From contig JAJYIU010000009.1 in assembly GCA_021789895.1 (NCBI GenBank), positions 1 through 64,000 on the forward strand: a stretch of DNA of 64,000 bases, written 5' to 3'. A program made the translations under genes and the position numbers. The first letter of the stretch is position 1. The number at the start of each line of letters is the position of its first letter. This DNA is from Acidobacteriota bacterium. GTDB taxonomy: Bacteria > Acidobacteriota > Terriglobia > Terriglobales > SCQP01. Below, one piece after another: positions 34,349 through 43,400 of this stretch. Below the pieces are notes generated by a model that had not been told where the DNA came from, did not search any database, and saw nothing but the letters and a program-made list of their open reading frames with translations.

Positions 34349-35434
34349 ATGTTCGAACGTCCAGATTTCAATCAGACGCCGTGGGTCGTGATTTGGGAAG
34401 TCACGCAGGCCTGCGGGCTGGCTTGCGTTCATTGCCGCGCATCGGCGCGTCCGCTGCGCGATCCGCGCGAGCTAAGCACGGATGAAGGCAAGCGGCTGCT
34501 GCGGGAGGTGCGGGCGATGGGCGCGCCGGTGCTGGTGTTTACCGGCGGCGACCCGCTGGAACGGCCCGACATTTACGAGCTGGTCAGCTACTCGGCCAGC
34601 ATCGGGCTGGCGCCGGCCCTGACCCCGAGCGCCACGCCGAGGCTGACGGAAGCCGCGGTGGAAGATTTGAAGAAAGCCGGGCTGGTGCGGCTGGCGCTCA
34701 GCCTGGATGGCGCCATCGCCGAAACCCACGACCGCTTTCGCGGCATCGAGGGCTCGTTCGAGCAGACCCTGTCGGCCGTCGGCTGGGCGCGCCGCCTTGG
34801 GCTGGAAATTCAAATCAACACCACGCTGACGCGTACCAACCAGCATGAGCTGGAGCAGATTGCCGAGCTGTTGAGCGCGTGGGGAATCAAAACCTGGAGC
34901 GTTTTCTTTCTCGTCCCCACCGGACGCGCGCGCTATCAGGACATGCTCAATGCGGTAGAAACCGAAAATGCATTCGAACGGCTGTACGCGGTGGCGCGCC
35001 GCGACCTGTTCCCGGTGCGTACCACCGAGGCGCTCCACTACCGCCGGTTCCTGCTGCAGCGCAAAAAGGAGGGGGCGCCGCAGACGGCGCCAAATCCCTG
35101 GGCGCCGCGTGGGCTGCCGCGCGGCGTCAGCGACGGTTCCGGGTTCGTTTTTATCTCGCATATCGGCGATGTTTTCCCCAGCGGGTTTCTGCCGCTTTCC
35201 GGCGGGAATATCCGCACCCAGCCGCTCGCCGATATCTATCGTCACAGCCCGATCTTCCGCGCCTTGCGCGACCACGATCAGTTGCGCGGGAAATGCGGTA
35301 TCTGTGAATTCCGCCACATTTGCGGCGGGTCGCGCGCGCGCGCTTACGCCTTGACCGGAGACTGGCTGGCTTCGGATCCGACCTGCCTCTACGAACCGGC
35401 ATCCCGTTCGCTGGGCAAGGTGGCGAGCAGTTAG
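34349..35434 (+). CDS. Radical SAM/SPASM protein, related to haem-modifying NirJ/Ahb types
   Basis: A [4Fe-4S] radical SAM enzyme of 361 residues. The SAM-cluster cysteines are Cys22, Cys26 and Cys29 (ACGLACVHCR), followed by the FTGGDPLERPD and LALSLDG motifs of the barrel. The C-terminal SPASM-like region (KCGICEFRHICGGSRARA, then DPTCLYEP) should bind an auxiliary cluster. It looks like the TIGR04053-type subgroup, which shares its overall plan with NirJ and AhbC/AhbD of haem d1 and alternative haem synthesis. The substrate is unknown. The ATG at 34349 follows AAGGTGG; a GTG at 34331 overlapping the YwiC stop is an alternative. Confidence 0.87.
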   Translation: MFERPDFNQTPWVVIWEVTQACGLACVHCRASARPLRDPRELSTDEGKRLLREVRAMGAPVLVFTGGDPLERPDIYELVSYSASIGLAPALTPSATPRLTEAAVEDLKKAGLVRLALSLDGAIAETHDRFRGIEGSFEQTLSAVGWARRLGLEIQINTTLTRTNQHELEQIAELLSAWGIKTWSVFFLVPTGRARYQDMLNAVETENAFERLYAVARRDLFPVRTTEALHYRRFLLQRKKEGAPQTAPNPWAPRGLPRGVSDGSGFVFISHIGDVFPSGFLPLSGGNIRTQPLADIYRHSPIFRALRDHDQLRGKCGICEFRHICGGSRARAYALTGDWLASDPTCLYEPASRSLGKVASS

Positions 35435-35518
35435 CTCTGCGCTGCGGCAAACGATTCCAGCGCTGAGGCATTAAGAAAGCTGATATCTGGCGGAAAAGCC
35501 CGGGTTCCGGCCAGGTGT

Positions 35519-36346
35519 TCAGCGCCGGGCCCGGGACCGGTTGTGGCCGTTCGCGGCAGCGGCTAACTCCAGCGTTGACTCCGGCGCGGGCTCGTCGGGT
35601 TCGCCGTCGGGTTCCCGCGCCAATTCATTCGCGGCCAGGGTTTCGGGCACGCTCCAATTGCGGCCGATGCGCTGGAGCCGGTGTTTATCGAGCAAAATAA
35701 ACTCGCCTTTGTGTTTTTCCTGCAGCAGCCCCTGGCGTTTAAAATTTTTCAACTGGCGGCTGATGGTCTCCGCCGAAGCGCCAATCATTTCACCCAGTTC
35801 GGAACGGCTCAGCCGGATGGGCAGGTAGATGCCGCGCGTGACGCTGGTGCCATACTGCGCCGCCAGGTCGAGAAGGGCCGAGGCCAGCCGCCGGCGGGTG
35901 TTGCTATAAGCCGAGCGGGCATAGTGGTTTCCGATCTGACGCGCCCAGGAGGCGATGCCCCGGATTACCTCTTTGGCCAGGGGGCCGGGCAGCTCCAGCA
36001 TTTTCTCGAACTTTTCCCGGTCGAGGGAGGTGACGACGGTATCCTGCAGCGCGGTGGCGCGGGCAAAATGCCCATTGGCAAACATGTCTTCCAGCCCGAT
36101 CATCTGCCCGGGAGTAATAATGGCCAGCATGGCCACTCCGCCGCCGCCCTCGCGGCGCTCTAGTTTGACCGCCCCCGAGCACAGCCAGTGCATCTGGCCG
36201 CAATCGCCATCCTGAAGGTAGAGCGTATCGCCGCGCAAAAGCATTTGCCGTACCAGCCCTTCGGCAACCCCGGTATCGGATTGAGCGCAAAGTTGATGTA
36301 TATGGCAGGTTTCACATTGAGGATCGTGGCCGAGCTGAAAGGGCAT
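35519..36346 (-). CDS. Crp/Fnr family regulator with FNR-type cysteines
   Basis: A 275-residue regulator. The N-terminus has Cys11, Cys14 and Cys20 (CETCHIHQLC), the same CX2CX5C spacing as the [4Fe-4S] ligands of E. coli FNR; Cys49 and Cys56 are candidates for the fourth ligand. The cyclic-nucleotide-fold domain (~30-115) leads to the dimer helix and a helix-turn-helix (~180-200) with ETISR (Glu193, Ser196, Arg197), the residues with which FNR reads TTGAT sites. The C-terminal ~35 residues are an acidic, Pro/Glu-rich extension. It converges with the radical SAM gene. A strong sigma54-like promoter precedes it. Confidence 0.92.
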   Translation of the reverse strand: MPFQLGHDPQCETCHIHQLCAQSDTGVAEGLVRQMLLRGDTLYLQDGDCGQMHWLCSGAVKLERREGGGGVAMLAIITPGQMIGLEDMFANGHFARATALQDTVVTSLDREKFEKMLELPGPLAKEVIRGIASWARQIGNHYARSAYSNTRRRLASALLDLAAQYGTSVTRGIYLPIRLSRSELGEMIGASAETISRQLKNFKRQGLLQEKHKGEFILLDKHRLQRIGRNWSVPETLAANELAREPDGEPDEPAPESTLELAAAANGHNRSRARR

Positions 36347-36381
36347 AATTACTCACCTATCCTTAGACCAGTCACTTTTCG

Positions 36382-36397
36382 GGCAATTGCAATGCCA
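36382..36397 (-). promoter_or_regulatory. Sigma54-like promoter of fnr-like gene
   Basis: The minus strand reads TGGCATTGCAATTGCC, matching TGGCAYG-N4-TTGCW at 10 of 12 positions with perfect GG-N10-GC spacing and an intact TTGC. The predicted start near 36371 leaves a 25-base leader containing GGTGAG before the ATG at 36346. Confidence 0.65.
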
Positions 36398-36654
36398 TAA
36401 ACGGGGGAGCGGGGTTGCTATTGCCATAGCCGTCGTTTTTCATTGTCCAGCATCAAATTAAGCCGATGAATCAACTGCAACGGGGGTGCAGGAAAACCCG
36501 CAAATACCTGATCGGGCTGCGTGTATTAACCCATGGCTGGGCAATTTGACTCAGCCGGGGAGCGGCGGCTGGAAGGCGGGTTTCCCCGGGGCAACCCTCA
36601 TTCGATAGCCGTTTCTATTGTCCGCGCCTGCTAACCGGTTCAGCCGCGTCCCGC
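36398..36654. other. Non-coding gap
   Basis: No gene is supported in this part of the 308-base gap between the fnr-like gene and the DUF3857 stop. A 20-base near-perfect palindrome centred on CCCCGGGG (36578-36597) lies about 58 bases beyond the DUF3857 gene's stop and could mark its RNA end, although no T-tract follows. Two CAACGGGGG-like words occur near 36397 and 36477. Confidence 0.5.
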
Positions 36655-39600
36655 TTATTTGCCGGCGGCGGCGGCCAGTGTACCTTGCAGCCGTATATGG
36701 TCGGCGCCGGTAACGGCCAGGGCGAAATCGCGGAAATTCTGATACCGGCCGGGAGGAATCAGCAGCGGCGGCAGGTCGAGCACGCGATCGTAATGGATCA
36801 CGTTGCCCTGGCGGCTGAACGCGGAGGTAAAGACGCCATAGCCGCCGCTGAGTTTATCCGAGGCGGGCAGGCCGGCGAGATTGAAGTTGGCCGGCAGGTC
36901 GAGTTCGACGTGGGTAATGCCAAACAGGGTGGAAGGCAGAATCAGCGGGTATTTGCGATAGGAGAGCGAGGCAAAACGGCGGAGCAGGCCGACCGGGTTG
37001 ACCAGGTGGGGAATCGTCCACTGGTTGCCGGTGATGGTGGCAAACCCGGCGGCGTCGCCCTGAATATGGATCAGCAGCGCCCGTTCCTGGTGGTGAAGAT
37101 TTTCAATCTGCCCGCTGCTGGCAATCCCGTTGGGATAAGTCCCGAGCAACAACTGCTGATAGATTTGCGGCAGGCGGGAAGCGGGCTGGCTTTCGAGCGC
37201 CTGGCGGATCTGTTGCGCATCCAGGCCGCGAAACTCCAGGGTCAAATTCACCTGGGCCGAGCCGTCGGGCTGTAATTGGGCGCGGACGGTTTCGACCGTG
37301 GCATCGAGGGTCGAGCCCGATTCGGGGACATTCGTCAGCGGCGAAGATGGCTCGTTGCCCGCCAACAGCGCCTGTCCGCCGCGAACCGCCGGGGCGATGT
37401 AGCCGGGCTGGGCGAAGCGCTGATTCAGGTCATACCAGTGCCGCGCATCCGCCGGCCCGACGCAAACCAGCGGATAGGTGAACTGATAGAGGTTGGGAAT
37501 TTTGATGCTGGAATCGTCGGTGACCGCTCGCGCCAGCGCCAATTGCCAATGAACGCGCGCGGCGCTGAGCAAGCCAAGAAAAACCGCCAGCCGGCTGCCG
37601 CTGCGGCCCTGGAAAGCCTGCGCCGCGGGCGAAAAATCGCGCCCCGGCGCCGGGCGTATGCGCTTGGCCACCCAGTCAAACAAGCGATCGGCTTTGGCCG
37701 CGTCGCTTCCCAGGCCGGCGGTCAATTGCAGCGCCTTGGCCTGCATGGCGGGGGTATAGCGCCGCACCGCATAAAGCCGGTCGGCCCAATAGGCGGCAAT
37801 CTGGCGCCACCGCAGGGGGCTGCTGACCCAGACTTTGGGGACCAGGCGCTGGTACGGCGGCATGTTGGGCTCGGAAATGACCATGCGGGTTTTTTGAATC
37901 AGCCATTCCCGCGATGTCCAATTGCTCCCGTGCTTGACTTTCGGTTTGCCGGGAAAGCGCGCCTGCTGGATGGCAAGTGGAAAATGCCGCGGGCTGAGCA
38001 CGATGTAATCGGAGTAGTTGTAAGGCTCGCGGTTGGAATTGAAGATGAAGTACATATCGTTGTCGAGCGCGTGATTGACCACGGTCGAGGCGGGAAAATG
38101 CTGTATATATTCGGTCTCAATATAATCGCCCGGCTCCAGCGCGGGCATGGAGATGCTGGTGCGGCCGCCCACCTGGTCGGGCAGCCAGATGCTGCCGTCC
38201 GGCTTGAGCGTGCGCAGCGTCAGCAGGTCGCTGCCGGGCGGAATCTGCACCGTGCCATGCATGGCGATGCCGGTTTTATCGAGCACGCGGAAGATCTGGT
38301 GTATATACGCGTCGCGGCTGTCATCGGGATTAATGCGGTCCACCATCTGATCGAAAACCAGGATGGCGGAGGCATTCGGATATTGGGCCGCGTCCGGGGC
38401 ATGGGCCAGGATTTGGCGCGCGGAGTGATACCAGGGCTGCCAGAATTTATCCGCGGACAAAAAATCGGCATCGCGGCGGAGGCCGTAGCGATTGACATCG
38501 TGTGCATTGAGCCAGGCAATCTCGGCCGCCTCGCCGCGGGCCTGGCCAATCGCACCCGCGGCCGTTTGCGCCAGCTTCCAATCGTTGGGCAAAGCCTGGG
38601 TATCGGCTTCGGCCGCCTGGGCGGCGCTGGCAATATCCCCTGCCGCAAGCAGGGCCTGTATGCGGTCACGGCGCAAGCGCGCGGAGCTGGGATCGCGTTG
38701 AATCGCCAGCGTCAGCAAGCGCGCCGCGCGGCGGGGACGGCCATGCTGCAGCCAGTACATCCCCAGATAAGGAATGGCGCGCGGCTGGCGGGCGAAATGC
38801 GTCAATATTTGCTGCGCCAGCCGCGCCTGATTCAGTTGCGCGAAGCCGGCTGCATCCCCGAGCGAGCTCCAGTCGCTGGGGGTCTCGGCCCAAGCCTGGC
38901 GCAGGGCGCGCAGCGCTTCCGGCGTCCAACCCTGGTGGCGGAAAAAAAGAAACGCCTGCCAATCGCAACCGGCCAATCCTCGTCCCCAACAGCGCTCGAA
39001 AGCGGAGGCGGCGGCGCCGGTCTTGCCCTGCGATTGGGCAATTTCGGCGAGCCGCAGCCAGGCCGGCCAGGCGCGTGGATCATCGGCCAAGGCATGCTGC
39101 GCGGCCGCGGTCGCCTGCGCCGCCGACCAGCCCGGTCCCGCATCGGGCAGGCTTACATTCGCTTCCGCCAGCGCCAACCATGCCGGCACGGAGCGCGGCG
39201 CCAGTTGGACCGCCTGGAGCAGGAGATGACGCGCCGCCACCGCATTGCCATCTTCCAATTCCTCGCTCGCCTCGAGCCAGATGGCCACCGGGTTCGGCTG
39301 CGCGGCTTGCGCCCCCCAGGCCGCCAGCGTGGGCGGCGGGGGCAGCAGCCGCGGCGGCGGCGCCAGCCGCGCGCCCGCCGGCAATTGCCCGCGGCTGAGC
39401 AGCGGGACGCCATCTTCGGCGCGCAGCATCAGGTTGAAAACCCGCTCGCCGTCGCCGGCCAGCATCACCACCACCCGGTTCCAGCCAGCCGCCAGCCGTA
39501 GCCGCGCCACCACGGTATCGCCGGCATACCGCCCGCGGCGATCGTTCACGGCCACCGGCTCGCCATTGATCCACACCCGCAGCGAGCTGGGCGAATAAAT

Positions 39601-40434
39601 TCGCAAGCCGGCGGTCACCGCGAGCGGAGCGCGCAGAAAGCCGATCGCATAGAGCGCGCCGCGCCCGCGCCAGTCGAGCGGAAACAGCACGCCGCCGCGG
39701 CGCGCGTCGTAGGGTTGGGCCGCGCGGATGAGTGCGCCGTCGCGATAGGGGCCTTGCGGCTGCGTGACGATCGGCTGCGTCGCATCGAAGGCGAGATTGG
39801 GCCAAAAGCCAAACGGCCCATAGAGCTGCCAGAACTCCGGGCGTCCGGCGCTGGCCAGCGCCGCGGCCGCATTTGCGGAAGCGGCGGCAGCACGGGGGGA
39901 CAATGCCGGCGGCGGAAGTTGCAGCAGCAGCCGGCCCAGCATATAAGCGGTGACCGGATCCTGCAGCGGGCGCTTGAGCAGGCCGCGCAATTCGGCGGCG
40001 GCGCCGGCCAGCAGCGCGCCTTGATCGCCCAGATGCGCGCTTAAGAACCGCGCCGCCCATTCCGACGCGGGATCGTTGGGCGCGAGGCGCACCAACGCCA
40101 GCGCGGCGCGTGAAGCCTGGCGCTGGTTGCCTTCGCTGCTCGCGATGGAAAATTCCGTCCACAACGCCGCGCGGCTGCCGGGATTCGCGGCCAGCGCCCG
40201 GCGCAACTCCTGCCGCGCCGCCTGCTTTTGCGCCGGCGTGCCGTAGAACCAATCCCGCCAGGCGCGCGCGCCCAGGCTGAGGCCGCGGGCCGGGAGCGGG
40301 CGCGAAAGGCGATTCAGAAAACTGGGAATCGGCGCCGGCGCGACGCCCCGCATCGCCGGCGCCGCCGCCAGCGCCATCAACAGGGAACACAGCGCCGCGG
40401 TGGCCGAACGCGGCCCGGGCATGGAAATCTTCAT
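36655..40434 (-). CDS. DUF3857/transglutaminase-like giant protein with degenerate catalytic site
   Basis: A 1259-residue exported protein (signal peptide with core AALCSLLMALAAAPAM) and paralogue of the gene that overlaps its start. Layout: TPR-like helical repeats with a galactose-binding-like insert (~200-650), a DUF3857 beta domain (~680-870), a transglutaminase-like domain (~880-1020) and a C-terminal beta region. At the catalytic positions Cys is replaced by Ser945 (GRSGSRLAVF where the paralogue has GDCKDKASLL) and His by Tyr (TYPLVCV for DHAIVYV), while the Asp region survives. It should therefore be catalytically dead. It begins with an ATGA overlap, so it is translated with the active-site-containing paralogue and may be its partner. 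Confidence 0.85.
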   Translation of the reverse strand: MKISMPGPRSATAALCSLLMALAAAPAMRGVAPAPIPSFLNRLSRPLPARGLSLGARAWRDWFYGTPAQKQAARQELRRALAANPGSRAALWTEFSIASSEGNQRQASRAALALVRLAPNDPASEWAARFLSAHLGDQGALLAGAAAELRGLLKRPLQDPVTAYMLGRLLLQLPPPALSPRAAAASANAAAALASAGRPEFWQLYGPFGFWPNLAFDATQPIVTQPQGPYRDGALIRAAQPYDARRGGVLFPLDWRGRGALYAIGFLRAPLAVTAGLRIYSPSSLRVWINGEPVAVNDRRGRYAGDTVVARLRLAAGWNRVVVMLAGDGERVFNLMLRAEDGVPLLSRGQLPAGARLAPPPRLLPPPPTLAAWGAQAAQPNPVAIWLEASEELEDGNAVAARHLLLQAVQLAPRSVPAWLALAEANVSLPDAGPGWSAAQATAAAQHALADDPRAWPAWLRLAEIAQSQGKTGAAASAFERCWGRGLAGCDWQAFLFFRHQGWTPEALRALRQAWAETPSDWSSLGDAAGFAQLNQARLAQQILTHFARQPRAIPYLGMYWLQHGRPRRAARLLTLAIQRDPSSARLRRDRIQALLAAGDIASAAQAAEADTQALPNDWKLAQTAAGAIGQARGEAAEIAWLNAHDVNRYGLRRDADFLSADKFWQPWYHSARQILAHAPDAAQYPNASAILVFDQMVDRINPDDSRDAYIHQIFRVLDKTGIAMHGTVQIPPGSDLLTLRTLKPDGSIWLPDQVGGRTSISMPALEPGDYIETEYIQHFPASTVVNHALDNDMYFIFNSNREPYNYSDYIVLSPRHFPLAIQQARFPGKPKVKHGSNWTSREWLIQKTRMVISEPNMPPYQRLVPKVWVSSPLRWRQIAAYWADRLYAVRRYTPAMQAKALQLTAGLGSDAAKADRLFDWVAKRIRPAPGRDFSPAAQAFQGRSGSRLAVFLGLLSAARVHWQLALARAVTDDSSIKIPNLYQFTYPLVCVGPADARHWYDLNQRFAQPGYIAPAVRGGQALLAGNEPSSPLTNVPESGSTLDATVETVRAQLQPDGSAQVNLTLEFRGLDAQQIRQALESQPASRLPQIYQQLLLGTYPNGIASSGQIENLHHQERALLIHIQGDAAGFATITGNQWTIPHLVNPVGLLRRFASLSYRKYPLILPSTLFGITHVELDLPANFNLAGLPASDKLSGGYGVFTSAFSRQGNVIHYDRVLDLPPLLIPPGRYQNFRDFALAVTGADHIRLQGTLAAAAGK

Positions 40435-43400
40435 GGAATCCGCCTGCGCGAAGAGGTTGCCGTGGCGCCGGGGAAGGCCGCCGCGCCGGCCGGGCCCGCC
40501 GACTGGCGGCTCAGCACGATGCCGGCATCCAGCTTGGCATCCACCTGCAGCCAGAAGCGGCGAAAGGCCGGATATTCGGCCACGGGAATCACCGCCTGGC
40601 GGGTCACCAGCCGCATCGCCAACTGCAGCCGGTCATTTTGCCATTGCGCGGTGTAATCGAATTGCGCGAACGGTCGAACGAGATGCAGCGGGGCGGGCGG
40701 GGTGAGGGTCCAGCCGGCCGGAATGTCAATGTCGAGCGTTTCCGTCTGTAACCCGGGTGAGCCGATATGCGCCGGGGTGCGGCGCGCCGCCAGCGGGGCC
40801 ATGCGCGGCACCCAGACCATCGGCTCCAGTTGGCGCGGCAACAGCAGGCTGCCATCCGCCTGGGGAGCGGCAAAGCGCGGCGCCAGGGCGCGAAACACAA
40901 TCGTCAACGGGCGGTCGTAATGGTTGGCGTTGATCGCGCGCGCGCGGGAAACGGACAAGCCGGGAAGCTCGCTGCGCAGCATGGCCTGGATCACGCCGGC
41001 CCGGCGGCCGGGAATCTGCATGCCATGACGGAAATAAGGGGCCTGCTGGCCGACCACGGTCAACTCTTCCCGGAAGTTCAACTGCCCGTCGGATTGCAGT
41101 CGGGCGGTCACCGTCCGCGCGATCGAATTCATGGCCGCCGGCAGCACCGGGGTAATGACCGGGGCCTGGATCATGGCCGCGGCCGGCGCCGGCGAGGGCT
41201 TGGGATCGAGCCCATCGGCGCGCAGATCGGCGCTCACTGGAATGCGGAACACCAGCGCGTCCTGATCGAGGGCGGGCAGCTCGCGCGCCCCGTTGTACTC
41301 CGCCGTGCCGTCAAGATACCAGTCGAGTTCGGGCACATAGACGATGGCATGATCGAAATCGCCGACTGCCGGAATGCGGGTGGAGATATGGCCCAGATCG
41401 GCGGTGCGCACCAGCACGATATCGGCGGCGATGCCGGCGCGCGCCAGCATCGCCACCAGCAGCGAGGCTTTATCTTTGCAGTCGCCGAAACGCCGGCGAA
41501 AAACATCGCTGACCGGGTACGGGCGGTAGCCATGGATGCCGAATTCCAGCGCCACGTAATGCGTGTTGCGGATGACGTAGCTGTAAATCGCCTTGACCTT
41601 GGCCGCATCCCCGTTCAGCCCGCGCACCAGCCCGTCGGTGGTTCGCTTCAGGGCGTCGCTCATGACGAAAGTGTCGCGGATCAGCCCCTGGTACCAGCGC
41701 GCGAAGGCCGGCCAGGTCTTGAAGGCCGAAACGATGATATAGGGAATCTGCTCGATCGAGGGCGGCCCGTTGGGCTCATTCGTAAACGCCGGTTCGTTGC
41801 GCAGCCGCCAGCGGTACACCTTCATGCCGTCGCGGGTTTCCACCGGCGCCTTGCCGGGGAAGCGCACCGCGTCGGAATAGATGGGCAACTCCGCCGGCGC
41901 CAGCACCACCAGTTGCTGGAACAGCGACGGCGCCGAAGTTTGAAACGGCTGCAGCTCGCCGAAATAATTGCCGTAGAGCGATTCCAGCGTGGTCGGCAGG
42001 ATGCGGTAGGCAATCTGCACGTAGTCGCCCGGGCTCAGCGAGGGCAACTCGACGTAATGATTGCGGACGTTGTAGTAGGTTTCATAGCCGACCGATTGGT
42101 TGATCAACTGATCGCCGGGTTCGGCGGCATCGGCGGTGGTGCCGTCGGCGTGATAAACGCGCGCGGCCAGAAAATAGACCGCCTGCCGTCGGGGATCGTA
42201 GGTGACGGCGTAGCTGGCGAGTTCCTCCGCGCCCACCGGGTTGTTGACGCGGAAGATCTGCTGCACGTAGCGGCCGACGTTGCCGGAAGGAAAGATGCGC
42301 ACCACGGTGGTGCTGGCCACGATGCCGATCGGGCCGGCCAGCAGCGCCGCCGGAGTCGAGCGCCGCAGCGCCGCAATCTGCCGGGCGGCAGCCACGCGGT
42401 AGGGATTATAGAAGCTGGCCTGCTGCTTGCCGCCCTGCAGCAGCCGCAGGCGCTGGGCCAGCGCCGAATTCTGCGGATTGAGTTTGAGCGATGCCACCCA
42501 GGCCTGCCGCGCCGCCGCCGGCTGCCCGGCGTTGTATTCCAGATCGCCCAGCCGCCGCCAGAGCTGCGCGCCCTGCGGCTGCACTCGCAGCCCGGCGCGA
42601 AGCGTGCGGCGGGCGGCGGCATAATTGCCTTCGCCGGCTTCAATTTCGGCCAGCATCCATTGCACGCGGCTGGTGGAATCCTGGGCCAGCACCGCCCTCA
42701 ACGTGCGCGCCGCGGCGCGCGCGTCGCCATTATTCAATTGCTCGTATGCCAGCCGGTGGTACACGGCCGCGCTGATGCGATCGTCGCGCCAGGCCTGCGC
42801 GGCCCAAGCCTGGGCGTCGGCATGCAAACCGAGCGCGGCCAGGGTATTGGTCATCGGCGCCGCCAGGGCATTGATGGCGGCGGCGCCGGCGCCGCGCAGC
42901 TGCCGTTCCAGTTGCAGCGCCTGCGCCTTCAATCCCACGCCGGCGTACGTTTCCACCAGGCCCAAGGCGGCCTGCGGCGCGCGCAACAGCATGGCGGCCG
43001 GCAGGGGAACCGCTCCCGGCGCGGCCTGCGCGCCGCGCGCCAGGAGCGCGGCTTCAAAATCCCGCCGCGCCGGCCTGAATTCATTTCGGCTGAGCTCAAT
43101 GTTGCCGCGCTGCACCAGCGCTTCGGCATAGCCCGGCCCCGGGCCGGCGTCCAGCACGCGCCGCAAGGTGCGGTAAGCGCGCCCCTGGTTGGTATCCATT
43201 TCGGCAAAATCCAACTCAATGCGCCGCAGCGGCAGCGCCGCCGCCCCCTGCGGCGCGGCGCCGCCCGGGGCGGCCAGCGCCTCGGCCTGCTCGAAGGCGG
43301 AAGCCAAATCCTGGCTGCCGCGATTGAAGTTGGCTTTTTGGTACAGGATCCAGGCGTAATGCTGCCAGCCGGCGGCGGTGGTCGCCGCCGCCCGCGCCAT

